Assembly: GCF_036023875.1 (NCBI RefSeq)
Contig: NZ_CP107931.1
Span: forward strand, 2,852,001 to 2,916,000
Length of the DNA stretch: 64,000 nucleotides
Reading direction: 5' to 3'
DNA from: Mycobacterium sp. NBC_00419
Lineage (GTDB): Bacteria > Actinomycetota > Actinomycetes > Mycobacteriales > Mycobacteriaceae
The position numbers and the translations under genes were made by a program. This document shows positions 1-7,537 of this stretch, in pieces. Under the pieces are notes generated by a model. It was not told where the DNA came from and searched no databases. It saw only the letters and a list, made by a program, of their open reading frames with translations. How positions within the stretch are numbered: position 1 is the stretch's first letter; every line of letters starts with the position of its first letter.

Positions 1-119
1 CAGTCGCCGCGGTCCATCCTGTGCAGCATGTGGGGTTTGCCGTGGTTGGCCTGAGTGAAACCGCCTGCGACTCCGCGCTGCACATGGTCGGCGCTGACGG
101 TGTTGATCCAGTACGTCAT
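1..119 (-). CDS. EVE-domain protein (UPF0310 type), N-terminal part only
   Basis: The minus strand from ATG 119 reads MTYWINTVSADHVQRGVAGG, then TQANHGKPHMLHRMDRGD, and runs off the left edge of the window. This is the typical N-terminus of the mycobacterial EVE-domain/UPF0310 family (about 145 residues when complete). EVE domains have a PUA-like fold thought to bind modified nucleotides or bases, but the cellular role of this subfamily is unknown. Only 39 codons are visible, so the domain cannot be checked further. The assignment rests on the conserved opening segment with its Trp, Asn and Gly-Gly residues. Confidence 0.75.
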   Translation of the reverse strand, partial: MTYWINTVSADHVQRGVAGGFTQANHGKPHMLHRMDRGD

Positions 120-150
120 GGCGCGACCCTAGAACCGGGGTCTGACAGGT

Positions 151-447
151 TCAGTCCGCGCGGGCGTCCGCCGACGGACCGCCGTCGTCGGCGGAGATGT
201 CCGGGGAGAACATGTCGGGACTCAACCGCGCAGGCACCCTGTCGGTGGGCTCGTCGACGTCGGCCGGCGCCGGGTCTGCCGTGCCGCCGGCATGGTGTCG
301 GTGGTCAGCGCGCCAGTCCCGCACCAGAAAGACAATGCCGACCACTGCCAGCGCGATGACGGCGAGAGCGAGCCAGGTGCTGTCGGTCAGGAGGGCGATG
401 ACCAGCGCCAGCAGCCCTGCCAGGGCGAGAACCACCGCAAGCTTCAT
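151..447 (-). CDS. Small two-helix membrane protein, hypothetical
   Basis: A 98-residue protein with two closely spaced hydrophobic segments: residues 3-21 (LAVVLALAGLLALVIALL) and about 25-43. An Arg/His-rich loop and an acidic, Pro/Ala-rich and probably disordered tail follow. GGAGG lies 7 nt before ATG 447, so the start is well supported. The topology suggests a hairpin in the plasma membrane with a cytoplasmic tail. It resembles small mycobacterial integral membrane proteins of unknown function, and I do not recognise a family. It is transcribed divergently from the DUF4242-like gene across a 160-bp spacer that carries a palindrome. Confidence 0.7.
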   Translation of the reverse strand: MKLAVVLALAGLLALVIALLTDSTWLALAVIALAVVGIVFLVRDWRADHRHHAGGTADPAPADVDEPTDRVPARLSPDMFSPDISADDGGPSADARAD

Positions 448-553
448 TGACCGCCCTCCGTCGACACCGTCGTCACAGTTTCTATCGCGTACCCGCTTTC
501 AGAACGCGAACCACCGCGTCCGGCGCGTCACCGTGTCACTGCTCGGACCCTGA

Positions 554-575
554 ACACCAGGGAAATCCCTGGTGT
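554..575. promoter_or_regulatory. 22-bp inverted repeat, putative LAL-regulator operator (site 1)
   Basis: Arms ACACCAGGGA and TCCCTGGTGT are separated by AA, giving 10 of 10 matched positions. The inner 15-mer CCAGGGAAATCCCTG (557-571) recurs exactly at 3786-3800, upstream of the large LuxR-type regulator. The distance to the next start codon is almost the same in both places (36 and 35 nt). The shared operator role is inferred. Confidence 0.6.
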
Positions 576-607
576 GCGGCGTTTACCTGGAGGATTAGCG
601 TGGCCGA

Positions 608-919
608 GTGAGCGTTCCTGACGGGCCAGCCCGTCGATTTCTGGTCGAGTGGTACTCGTCGGCGCTGGTGCACACGTCGCTGGCCGAACTCGCCGGGCGG
701 TTGGCCCACAGCGCGGCGGGTGCGCGTACCCGTGGCACCGGGGTTTCGGTGGTGCTGACGGTCGCAGTTCCGGACGACGAAATGGTGTTCGGGGTGTTTC
801 GCGCGGAGACCGCCGATGACGTCGGGCGCGTCTGTCAGGAAGCCGGCTGTCCTGTCGATCGAATCACCGGCGGCGTGACGAGTTATGTCCTCGCTGAGGA
901 TGATCCGCTCTCCGGCTGA
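608..919 (+). CDS. DUF4242-like small protein
   Basis: A 103-residue protein with the pattern FLVEWYSS, a central VVLTVAVPDDEMVFGVFRAE strand region, and a C-terminal CPVDRITGGVTSYV. This layout (FLVE, then a cofactor/'E-x-P-D' strand, then G/C-P-V-D-R-I) resembles DUF4242 nickel-binding-like ferredoxin-fold proteins. The family match is by eye and moderate. The start is GTG 608; GGAGGA lies about 12 nt upstream, and an in-frame GTG closer to it stops after three codons. The gene overlaps the 3' end of the convergent LAL regulator by 37 bp. The upstream palindrome suggests control by that regulator. Confidence 0.65.
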   Translation: MSVPDGPARRFLVEWYSSALVHTSLAELAGRLAHSAAGARTRGTGVSVVLTVAVPDDEMVFGVFRAETADDVGRVCQEAGCPVDRITGGVTSYVLAEDDPLSG

Positions 920-3750
920 CCATTGGTGGTGCGGAGGTGTTCGTTGAGTTGGGTGCGGGAGCGGATGCCGAGTTTGCGGTAGGCGTTGGACAGGTACATT
1001 TCGACGGTTTTTGCCGACAGGTAGAGGATGGCAGCGATCTCTTTGTTGCTGAGTCCGGCGGCGGCGTGCTCGGCGACGCGGCGTTCGGCTTCGGTGAGGA
1101 TGGCCCCGGTGGAGCGGGTTGCCAACCGGTCAAGTTCGCGGTGGGCCCGCGCGGCCCATAACGGGCTGCCGATGTGGTCGAAGGTGGTCGCGGCCTCGTT
1201 CAGGGCGTGGTGGGCCAGTTGGGGGCGCCGGCGCCGCCGCTGAAGTTGGCCGAGCAACAGTTGAGTGCGGGCTCGTTCGAAGGGCATGGGCAGGCGCTCG
1301 TGGTGGGTCATGGCGGTCTCGGCATGGGCGGCGGCGGCGTCGAGGTCGCCGGTCGCGGCCAGGATGAGGGCTCGGCAGCGGGCGCCGACAGCCAGCATCC
1401 AGGGACGATCCAATCGGGCGCCGTTGGTCTCCAGTGCGGCCACCAAGGCTTCGGCCTCCGCGATTCGGCCCAATGCCGTCAAAGCCTCCACCGCATCCGG
1501 AAGATAGGCGCCGGCCATGATCTCGGTTTCATGGGCGGCGTCGAAAAACTCCAACAGGGGTGAAAGTGTCTGCAGCGCATCGGCGTACAGACCTTCTGAC
1601 ACTTGGACGAAAGCCAGGCTGGACAGTGGAGATCGGATGAGGTACCAGGATCCGGCCACAGTCGCGGATGCGATGGCCTGATCGGCTGCGCTCCGGGTCT
1701 GCTCGGCGCGCCCCAGATACGCGGCGGCGGCAGCCACCGCGGTGTAGGCGGTGATGAGGGGCAGGCGGCCGCCGAGCTGCTCGGCCCGTTCCACTGCTTC
1801 GCCGGCGGTCTTCAGCGCGTCGGTGTAGCGGCCCAGGTGCACCTCGATCATCGTGAGTTGCTCTGCGGCCCAGACCACGTCGACTTCGTTGCCGCGCTCC
1901 GCACATCTGTGAGCTATCGCTTCCATCGCCGTGTGTGCCTCCTGCAGGCGACCCGTCCACGCGAGGTTCATCGCCAACACCGCTGAGGGCTGCACGGTGG
2001 CAGGTGCGCCAGATTCGGCATCTTCGATGTCGAGCCCGTCCTGCAGCGCCTGCTCGTCGGTTCCCAGTCCGTACATGAAGCTGACATGTGTCCAGAGGGC
2101 CAGCGCCTGGCTGCGCAGCGGGTCGATGCCCGTCGTCTCGGCTTCGGCGCGTGCCTGTCGTGCGTGAGCGACGCAACCCGCCATGTCACCGCCGAGTCCA
2201 GTCGCCAGAGCGAGCAGTATTCGGGCCTGAGCCCGCAACGCCGGATGATCTTCGGCTTCGGTGACCGCGCGGGCCAAGACGCTGGTAGTACTGGTGAGGC
2301 CGTCGCGATAGCCGCGAATGCCGGCGAGCAGCATGAGGCCCAGGGCGCGCATGAACCCCGCGGGCAGAGTTTCGGCGATCGGCGCGATCATGCCCTCGGC
2401 TTCGTCGAGGGCGCCCGCCCGGAACAGATACTCCGAGCACCGCATCCGCCTGACTTCGGAATCACCGCCGAGGCGCAATGCCAGGGTGATCAGCTCGGCC
2501 CCGACGCTGTATGCACCGCGCGCGGCCGCGGTTTCGGCGGCGGTGTCCAGGGCGGTGAGCGTGTCAGGGTCGCCGTGGGGGGTGGCCAGGGCGAGGTGGC
2601 GGGCGCGGAGTTCGGGTTGATCGACGGCGTCGGCGAGACGGCGGTGCGCCCCTCGGTAGGTGGCGGGGTCGGTGGTGGTAGTGAGCCCGGAGGCGATCAG
2701 CGGGTGGGTAAAGCGGATGCGGTGGCCGTCGAAGCTCAGGATCCCGCGTGCTTCGAGGGGCTGGAGGATTTCGACGAGGTCGGTGTGGCTGTGGCCGGTG
2801 GCGGTTGCGATCAGGTCGACAGTGGGGTCGACGGCGGCGGCGATAGTGACCGCTGCCAGCGCCGTGACGGGGTCGAGCTGGCCGATGCGATCGCGGACCA
2901 GCCCGGCCAGGGTGGGCGGTAGCGCGGCCGGTTCACCGCTGGGACCGTCGGTGAGGGCGCGGGCCAATTCCAGTGCGTAGAAGGGATTTCCACCGGAGAG
3001 GGTGTGGATGCGCACCATGGTGGGGCGTGGTGGTGACATGCCCAGGTGGTCGCGGATGAGTGCGTGCAGGGCGCCCAGGCTCATCGGGCCCACGGCCACC
3101 TGGGTCAGAGCGCGCGGGTCGCGGGGGTGTAGCCAGGAACGGTCGGGGCTGGAGGGGTCCTCGGTGCGGTAGGCGGCGAGCAGGCCGACGGGTCCGCTCA
3201 ACCGGCGGATGGCGAAGCCGAGTACGAGTCGGCTGGCCTCATCGAGCCATTGGGCGTCGTCGATGGCGATCAAAACCGGTTGCCGGCAGGCGAATTCGTC
3301 GAGGGCGGCCCGAACGGCAGTCGCTACCAGCCGTTCATCGCCGCCAGGTCCCGCCAGGCCGGCGATCACCGCGCGCAGGGCCTGTTGGTGCAATGGCGAG
3401 AGCCGATCGATGACGGCGGGGTCGATCCCGGCCAGCAGGTCGCCCACCGCGGCCAACGCTAACGACACCTCGGCGGGCGCCCCGGCGGTGGTCAAGACGG
3501 TGAACCCCTCGGCCGCAGCGTGTTCGACAGCGGCCCGCCAGAGGGTGGTCTTCCCGATTCCGGCGGGGCCTTCGAGGATCAGTGTTGCCGGCGCCTGCCG
3601 GGCCCGCTCCAACACTGTTCGCGCCGCAGCCACCTCATCGCCGCGACCCACCATCTCCCCACCCACGCACAGCATGATCTCAGCCGGTACCGGCCGATGC
3701 AGCAGAAACTCGAGAGTGCGGCCGCGGCGCGTCCCGAGACAGAAGGCCAT
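883..3750 (-). CDS. LAL-type LuxR family transcriptional regulator (ATPase + HTH)
   Basis: About 955 residues from ATG 3750. Near the N-terminus are the LAL opening MVGRGDEVAAARTVLERA and a Walker A GPAGIGKT (about residues 61-68). Further on is Walker B VLIAIDDAQWLD, followed by a long helical TPR-like middle. The C-terminus is a LuxR HTH (LTEAERRVAEHAAAGLSNKE ... KTVEMYLSNAYRKLGI). Such proteins are ATP-dependent activators. The frame stays open to 4188, but I place the start at 3750: this gives the expected N-terminus, AGGAGG lies about 13 nt upstream, and it puts the palindrome at 3787-3800 in the leader. An alternative ATG is 3675, with a weaker ribosome site. Autoregulation is inferred from the palindrome. 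Confidence 0.88.
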   Translation of the reverse strand: MAFCLGTRRGRTLEFLLHRPVPAEIMLCVGGEMVGRGDEVAAARTVLERARQAPATLILEGPAGIGKTTLWRAAVEHAAAEGFTVLTTAGAPAEVSLALAAVGDLLAGIDPAVIDRLSPLHQQALRAVIAGLAGPGGDERLVATAVRAALDEFACRQPVLIAIDDAQWLDEASRLVLGFAIRRLSGPVGLLAAYRTEDPSSPDRSWLHPRDPRALTQVAVGPMSLGALHALIRDHLGMSPPRPTMVRIHTLSGGNPFYALELARALTDGPSGEPAALPPTLAGLVRDRIGQLDPVTALAAVTIAAAVDPTVDLIATATGHSHTDLVEILQPLEARGILSFDGHRIRFTHPLIASGLTTTTDPATYRGAHRRLADAVDQPELRARHLALATPHGDPDTLTALDTAAETAAARGAYSVGAELITLALRLGGDSEVRRMRCSEYLFRAGALDEAEGMIAPIAETLPAGFMRALGLMLLAGIRGYRDGLTSTTSVLARAVTEAEDHPALRAQARILLALATGLGGDMAGCVAHARQARAEAETTGIDPLRSQALALWTHVSFMYGLGTDEQALQDGLDIEDAESGAPATVQPSAVLAMNLAWTGRLQEAHTAMEAIAHRCAERGNEVDVVWAAEQLTMIEVHLGRYTDALKTAGEAVERAEQLGGRLPLITAYTAVAAAAAYLGRAEQTRSAADQAIASATVAGSWYLIRSPLSSLAFVQVSEGLYADALQTLSPLLEFFDAAHETEIMAGAYLPDAVEALTALGRIAEAEALVAALETNGARLDRPWMLAVGARCRALILAATGDLDAAAAHAETAMTHHERLPMPFERARTQLLLGQLQRRRRRPQLAHHALNEAATTFDHIGSPLWAARAHRELDRLATRSTGAILTEAERRVAEHAAAGLSNKEIAAILYLSAKTVEMYLSNAYRKLGIRSRTQLNEHLRTTNGQPESGSSSART

Positions 3751-3786
3751 ACACAGTTCTTCGCCTCCTGTTCCCCTGGCAAGTAC

Positions 3787-3800
3787 CAGGGAAATCCCTG
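3787..3800. promoter_or_regulatory. Inverted repeat, putative LAL-regulator operator (site 2)
   Basis: CAGGGA and TCCCTG arms with an AA spacer. The 15-mer at 3786-3800 is identical to the one at 557-571. It lies 35 nt before ATG 3750 of the regulator, consistent with autoregulation. If translation really began at 4188 the repeat would be coding, which argues against that start. Confidence 0.58.
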
Positions 3801-3802
3801 TA

Positions 3803-4506
3803 TCGGCGCCCAGGCCCTGCTCCCTACCGTCAAGGGCAGCATTCCGACTCGTGGGGAGGGGGTGGTGGTTGCGATGTGTCGTGTGAGCTGACGGTCCCGC
3901 TGTATCAGGACCAAGCTCTAGCGCCGGCAAGGCGGTTTCGACGGGGTACCGGTAGGCAGCTGTGAATAGCAGCTCCGACCGACGAGGGGTGCCCCGAACG
4001 TCCGTCGGGTCGGCAGCGCGACACACGGTTGGGGCAGGGAGCCGACGGGTGTCGGTCGAGCTGTGGATCTGCGGGGCCTCGCACAGCGTCGCCGCCCGCA
4101 GACCCTGCACACTGACGTACCCCGAGGCCGCACTGAGCGCCTCCTGCTCCGACCCGGTGAGTGGGCAATGAAAGGTGAAATGGGCCACGGCCGCCGACGG
4201 CGATCAGCCCCCTGCTCACCGCCCGCTGCGACGCTGGGCGCGCCTCGGCTGGAACCCAACCGTCCCTCACGGCGCCACCTGAACATTGCTACCGCTGACG
4301 GCCGGGTAGTCGGCGGTCGAGCTGGCCGGACGTCTATTCGGCAGGGGGATGCTCAATGCGTATGTCGCCGAATACGTCCTGCCCCGCGCAGTGGACCGCG
4401 GAACGGCGCGGGTGATTCGAGTTGGCATCGAAATACCTTGCAGCACAACAACTAGCCAAGTAGTGCAGCGCCCGGCAGCGGGGTCTGCGCGTGCCCTCTG
4501 GCGGGC
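3803..4506. other. About 700 bp without a supportable gene
   Basis: This stretch lies between the leader of the LAL regulator and the 3' end of the patatin gene. Open frames cross it on both strands, including an in-frame extension of the regulator up to 4188, but none has a recognisable domain, a convincing ribosome site or mycobacterial-looking protein composition. From about 4280 to 4470 the sequence is less GC-rich than its neighbours. It may be decayed coding sequence or a long regulatory spacer. Confidence 0.5.
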
Positions 4507-6738
4507 CTACCAGCACTGGTCATGCAGCACAAGTGGTTTGAGCCGGCGGCCCGCATCCTTGCCTACCGCGACAAGTTTCTCGAACTGCTTAGGTGACAGT
4601 GTCTGTTTGAGTGTCGAGTAGCGAGGAAAGATGGGGTCGGCGGCGGCGTAACGTCTTAGCTCAAGGTCCATGTCGACGGTGGCCTGCAGCTTCGCGTAAT
4701 GCACAACCACTCGATCGGTCGGTGAGTTCGCAAACGCGGACGGTCGCGGAACCGTGAACGTTGTGACGCTGGTGCGAGCTGGGCTGTGTGGTGTAGGGCT
4801 CAACGGCTTCAGCGCTTCGTCCAATTCATCGGGATACCAGTCAATTCCGAGCTCGAGCGCAGCGAGCGCCAACGATTCCCGCAGAGTCGAGAATGTTCCG
4901 GGTGAATCACCGCCGGCGTCGATGCAGACGATCCGGTCACAGCCCCGGCGCAACAGTTCGACGAGACCAAGATTGTCCCAATGGCCGCCGTCGGTGATGA
5001 ACGAGTAGCGGTAGCTTCTGCGGTACTGCCCCATGATTTCGGCTATGAGGTGGAGGAAGCCCGGCCGAAGGAGTCGAGGTGTTGGCCCGATGATGTCGGC
5101 ACCAGGACCGCGGCGCGTCTGCAGCCAGCGAAGGTTGGGCAGCCAGATTCCAAGGTCGATGTTGGCGGCCGCCAAAACGGCGTTGCTGCTTCCCAAGCTG
5201 GAGCGGCCCATCGCCGAGGAGAATGCCGCACCAGTGGTTGCCAGCCATCCCGCGGGCCGATCCATGTTGCGGTACCGGCCATGCGCGACCGTATCGATCG
5301 CGCGCAAATACAGCCGCGTCGGGGTGCTGCGGCGGCCTTGCCGGGTCCACTGCGGTGAAATTGTGAAAGATTCAGCCCGCAGGCCTCCCGGCGCGATGCC
5401 GCTGCGCTGCTGGGCACAACACAGGATCAACTCGGGAACGCCACTATTGCAAGCGGGTTGGCTGCGTGCTGCCAGGTCCGCCCAGGTGCCCCAGTCGCCG
5501 CCCGCGGACTGAAGCGCTTCGGGTTGGAACGACCGTTGGAGGCGTGCGGAGAACATGGTGTGCAAAGTGGGCCAGTTGGCATTGCAACACACGATGACCA
5601 CAGCCGCCGTGATACCTGCCAGCACCAATGTTCTGGGATGGCTCAGATGGCCTGCTGCGGTCTGGTACATCACCAGGAACACAACCGCCGACCACGAGGC
5701 GGCCAGTACTACGCCCAGAAGTCTCGGGATCGCTCGGGCGAGTGGACCAAAGACCTCGTGCACCAGTGGGCCGCCCGCTATTTTCCACAATCCGGCGATC
5801 ATCGTGAATCCTGCCGAGGTACCTATCGCGGCCAGCAATGCGTCCCGCGCCTCGTTGAGATCGCCGTGGAATAGCCGGAATAGCCACGGCACGGCCAGAA
5901 CGAACAACCACACGACAGCGGAAATACCCAGCAGCGCCATCCCGAAGGCGAGAACGCGCTTCAGGCGAGGCAGGAACATCCAGAGCAGAGCAGATAGTGC
6001 ACCCAACGCAAAAACCGCCGCAACCGCGACCAACCATGCATCGGGGACAGAGGGTTTGAACCAGCATGATGACCCGAATATGTGGCCGGACAGCCGGCAC
6101 GAGCGACGCTGGATCATTCCCAACGTCCATCCGAGCGCGGTCATCGCAGACCCGATGAGAGCGGTGTTGACCCCGATGCAGACAGCTACCCACGCGATCG
6201 ATCCGGCCCATCCGCCGCGACAGTTCATCAAGTAGTTCTGCCGCTGAAAGCCCGACTTGGGCAGCGGGTTATGCGTGGTGAGCCAGTCGAGGACCTCGTC
6301 TGCGGCATTCGCGCGGTGGGCTTCGGTTCCGCTGGCCGGACGCTGGTAGGCGCGCTGCAGAGTCCATGCTGTCGCCGCCCATGCGCCACCCGACACGGCC
6401 GAAAGATATCGGGCGCGACCGAGGACGGACTCGTCGCGGGCGACAGCTTCGTGGCGCAGGGGTGCCACTCCGGCGGCCGAGCTAACTGGTTTACCCCAGT
6501 CGAGTTCGCTGAGCACGCCGAGTGCGAATCCAGCGGAACGGATACCGCCCCCGCTGACGCACACCCCGATTGAGCGGTCGCCCGACACTGCGTCCGGGCT
6601 GCCCGCTGGGATGAGCGACTCGGCACCGGGTAATGGAACATAGTGCTGGCGAATATGTTCCAGTTCGGGGTCGTCGTCGGCTTCGGCGTCGTCCAACTCA
6701 CGCCGTTTATCGAAGGCCTGTTCTCTCGGCACGCCCAT
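4507..6738 (-). CDS. Membrane-embedded patatin-like phospholipase
   Basis: 743 residues. The patatin catalytic elements are present: the oxyanion loop VCVSGGGIRSAGF near residue 60, a nucleophile-elbow candidate YLSAVSGGAWAA about 50 residues later, and the Asp motif ITDGGHWDNLGLVELL in the C-terminal third. Between the Ser and Asp halves lie about five hydrophobic segments (for example WLVAVAAVFALGALSALLWMF and LAFGMALLGISAVVWLFVLA). The active site is thus split around a membrane domain, as in a subset of large bacterial patatins. AGGAGG lies 7 nt before ATG 6738 and only 1 nt before ATG 6744, so 6738 is preferred. The substrate is unknown; lipid acyl hydrolysis at the membrane is the expected role. 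A CAGGGA-like palindrome lies 72 nt upstream. Confidence 0.85.
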   Translation of the reverse strand: MGVPREQAFDKRRELDDAEADDDPELEHIRQHYVPLPGAESLIPAGSPDAVSGDRSIGVCVSGGGIRSAGFALGVLSELDWGKPVSSAAGVAPLRHEAVARDESVLGRARYLSAVSGGAWAATAWTLQRAYQRPASGTEAHRANAADEVLDWLTTHNPLPKSGFQRQNYLMNCRGGWAGSIAWVAVCIGVNTALIGSAMTALGWTLGMIQRRSCRLSGHIFGSSCWFKPSVPDAWLVAVAAVFALGALSALLWMFLPRLKRVLAFGMALLGISAVVWLFVLAVPWLFRLFHGDLNEARDALLAAIGTSAGFTMIAGLWKIAGGPLVHEVFGPLARAIPRLLGVVLAASWSAVVFLVMYQTAAGHLSHPRTLVLAGITAAVVIVCCNANWPTLHTMFSARLQRSFQPEALQSAGGDWGTWADLAARSQPACNSGVPELILCCAQQRSGIAPGGLRAESFTISPQWTRQGRRSTPTRLYLRAIDTVAHGRYRNMDRPAGWLATTGAAFSSAMGRSSLGSSNAVLAAANIDLGIWLPNLRWLQTRRGPGADIIGPTPRLLRPGFLHLIAEIMGQYRRSYRYSFITDGGHWDNLGLVELLRRGCDRIVCIDAGGDSPGTFSTLRESLALAALELGIDWYPDELDEALKPLSPTPHSPARTSVTTFTVPRPSAFANSPTDRVVVHYAKLQATVDMDLELRRYAAADPIFPRYSTLKQTLSPKQFEKLVAVGKDAGRRLKPLVLHDQCW

Positions 6739-6810
6739 GGACATGCCTCCTCGCGCTCGGAGTGGGGAATCCTGGTGCGACGTTAGCGCGAGCCCTTGGC
6801 CAAGGGATAC

Positions 6811-6824
6811 GGGGAATTCCCTGG
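6811..6824. promoter_or_regulatory. Degenerate third copy of the CAGGGA palindrome
   Basis: GGGGAATTCCCTGG differs at 2 of 14 positions from AGGGAAATCCCTGG of sites 1 and 2, and contains the perfect decamer GGGAATTCCC (6812-6821). It lies between the TetR stop and the patatin start, 72 nt upstream of ATG 6738. The match is weaker than sites 1 and 2, so its role is tentative. Confidence 0.4.
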
Positions 6825-6841
6825 AGCAGAGGATCGGCGCG

Positions 6842-7441
6842 TCATCTCGCGGTGGCCTGCTGGCGCTGCGGCGCGGTGAGCATCGCGGCCAGCATGGCAA
6901 CGATCTCCTCGAGGCTGTCCGGGCCCGCTCCCCCGCTTTCGGCGCGACGTTCGCGGTCGGCCAGCAGCGCCCACATCGTGGTGGCGACGGCGGCGACCCT
7001 GCGGATGCGCTTGCCACGATCGGGTGCGGGAACCAGTTCGCGCATCGCCCCGGTGATGCGCGGCCACGCCGATTCGGCCGGACTCTGGGGTTCCCGGTTC
7101 AGCCGGATTCGCACGACCTCGAGGAACCGGGCGTAATGCGTGGCCTCCAGGTTGCCGAACGGTTCGACGAGCACCCGAAGCAAGGCGTGCGCGTCGCCCA
7201 TCTCCTCGGCGGACATCCCGTCGAGCATGGCTTGGCGCTGGGCCTCCATGGGCACCAGCCGCCGGGCCACCACCGCGTCGATGAGGTCCTGGCGGCTGCG
7301 GAAGTAGTAGTTCACCGCGGAGTTGTTGCGCTGCCCGGCCGCCTTGGCGATATCGCGCAACGGCACCTCGAAACCATGCTCGGCGATCAGGCGTTCTGCC
7401 GCATCGAGCAGTTCTTCGCGGGCACGGGCTCCACGGTCCAC
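6842..7441 (-). CDS. TetR family transcriptional regulator (kshA-divergent)
   Basis: 199 residues. The N-terminal TetR HTH is clear: REELLDAAERLIAEHGFEVP, then LRDIAKAAGQRNNSAVNYYF and RSRQDLIDAVVARR. The divergent ligand domain begins around residue 75. It is transcribed away from kshA, and a perfect 20-bp palindrome lies 29 nt upstream of its ATG. Local repression of both genes, relieved by a steroid-like ligand or its CoA ester, is the likely arrangement. The ligand is inferred only from the neighbour. Confidence 0.9.
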   Translation of the reverse strand: MDRGARAREELLDAAERLIAEHGFEVPLRDIAKAAGQRNNSAVNYYFRSRQDLIDAVVARRLVPMEAQRQAMLDGMSAEEMGDAHALLRVLVEPFGNLEATHYARFLEVVRIRLNREPQSPAESAWPRITGAMRELVPAPDRGKRIRRVAAVATTMWALLADRERRAESGGAGPDSLEEIVAMLAAMLTAPQRQQATAR

Positions 7442-7470
7442 GAGAGGAAGTGTACGAAACGTTGAGCAGG

Positions 7471-7490
7471 TTTAAGCACATGTGCTTAAA
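7471..7490. promoter_or_regulatory. Perfect 20-bp palindrome, TetR operator candidate
   Basis: TTTAAGCACATGTGCTTAAA is exactly self-complementary over 20 bp, in the 96-bp spacer between the divergent TetR and kshA genes. Its size, symmetry and position are typical of a TetR operator. It does not match the KstR consensus TnnAACnnGTTnnA. Confidence 0.8.
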
Positions 7491-7537
7491 TTGGGTCTGG
7501 GTGCTCACTGTTCACACCAGAGCGAGAAGGATGCGCC

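Noticed and set aside
3751..4188. N-terminal extension of the LAL regulator
   Set aside because: No domain; it would cover an operator-like palindrome. ATG 3750 is better supported.
6745..7017. Extension of the patatin frame into the TetR gene
   Set aside because: AGGAGG just upstream of ATG 6738/6744 marks the start, and the extension is antisense-type sequence.
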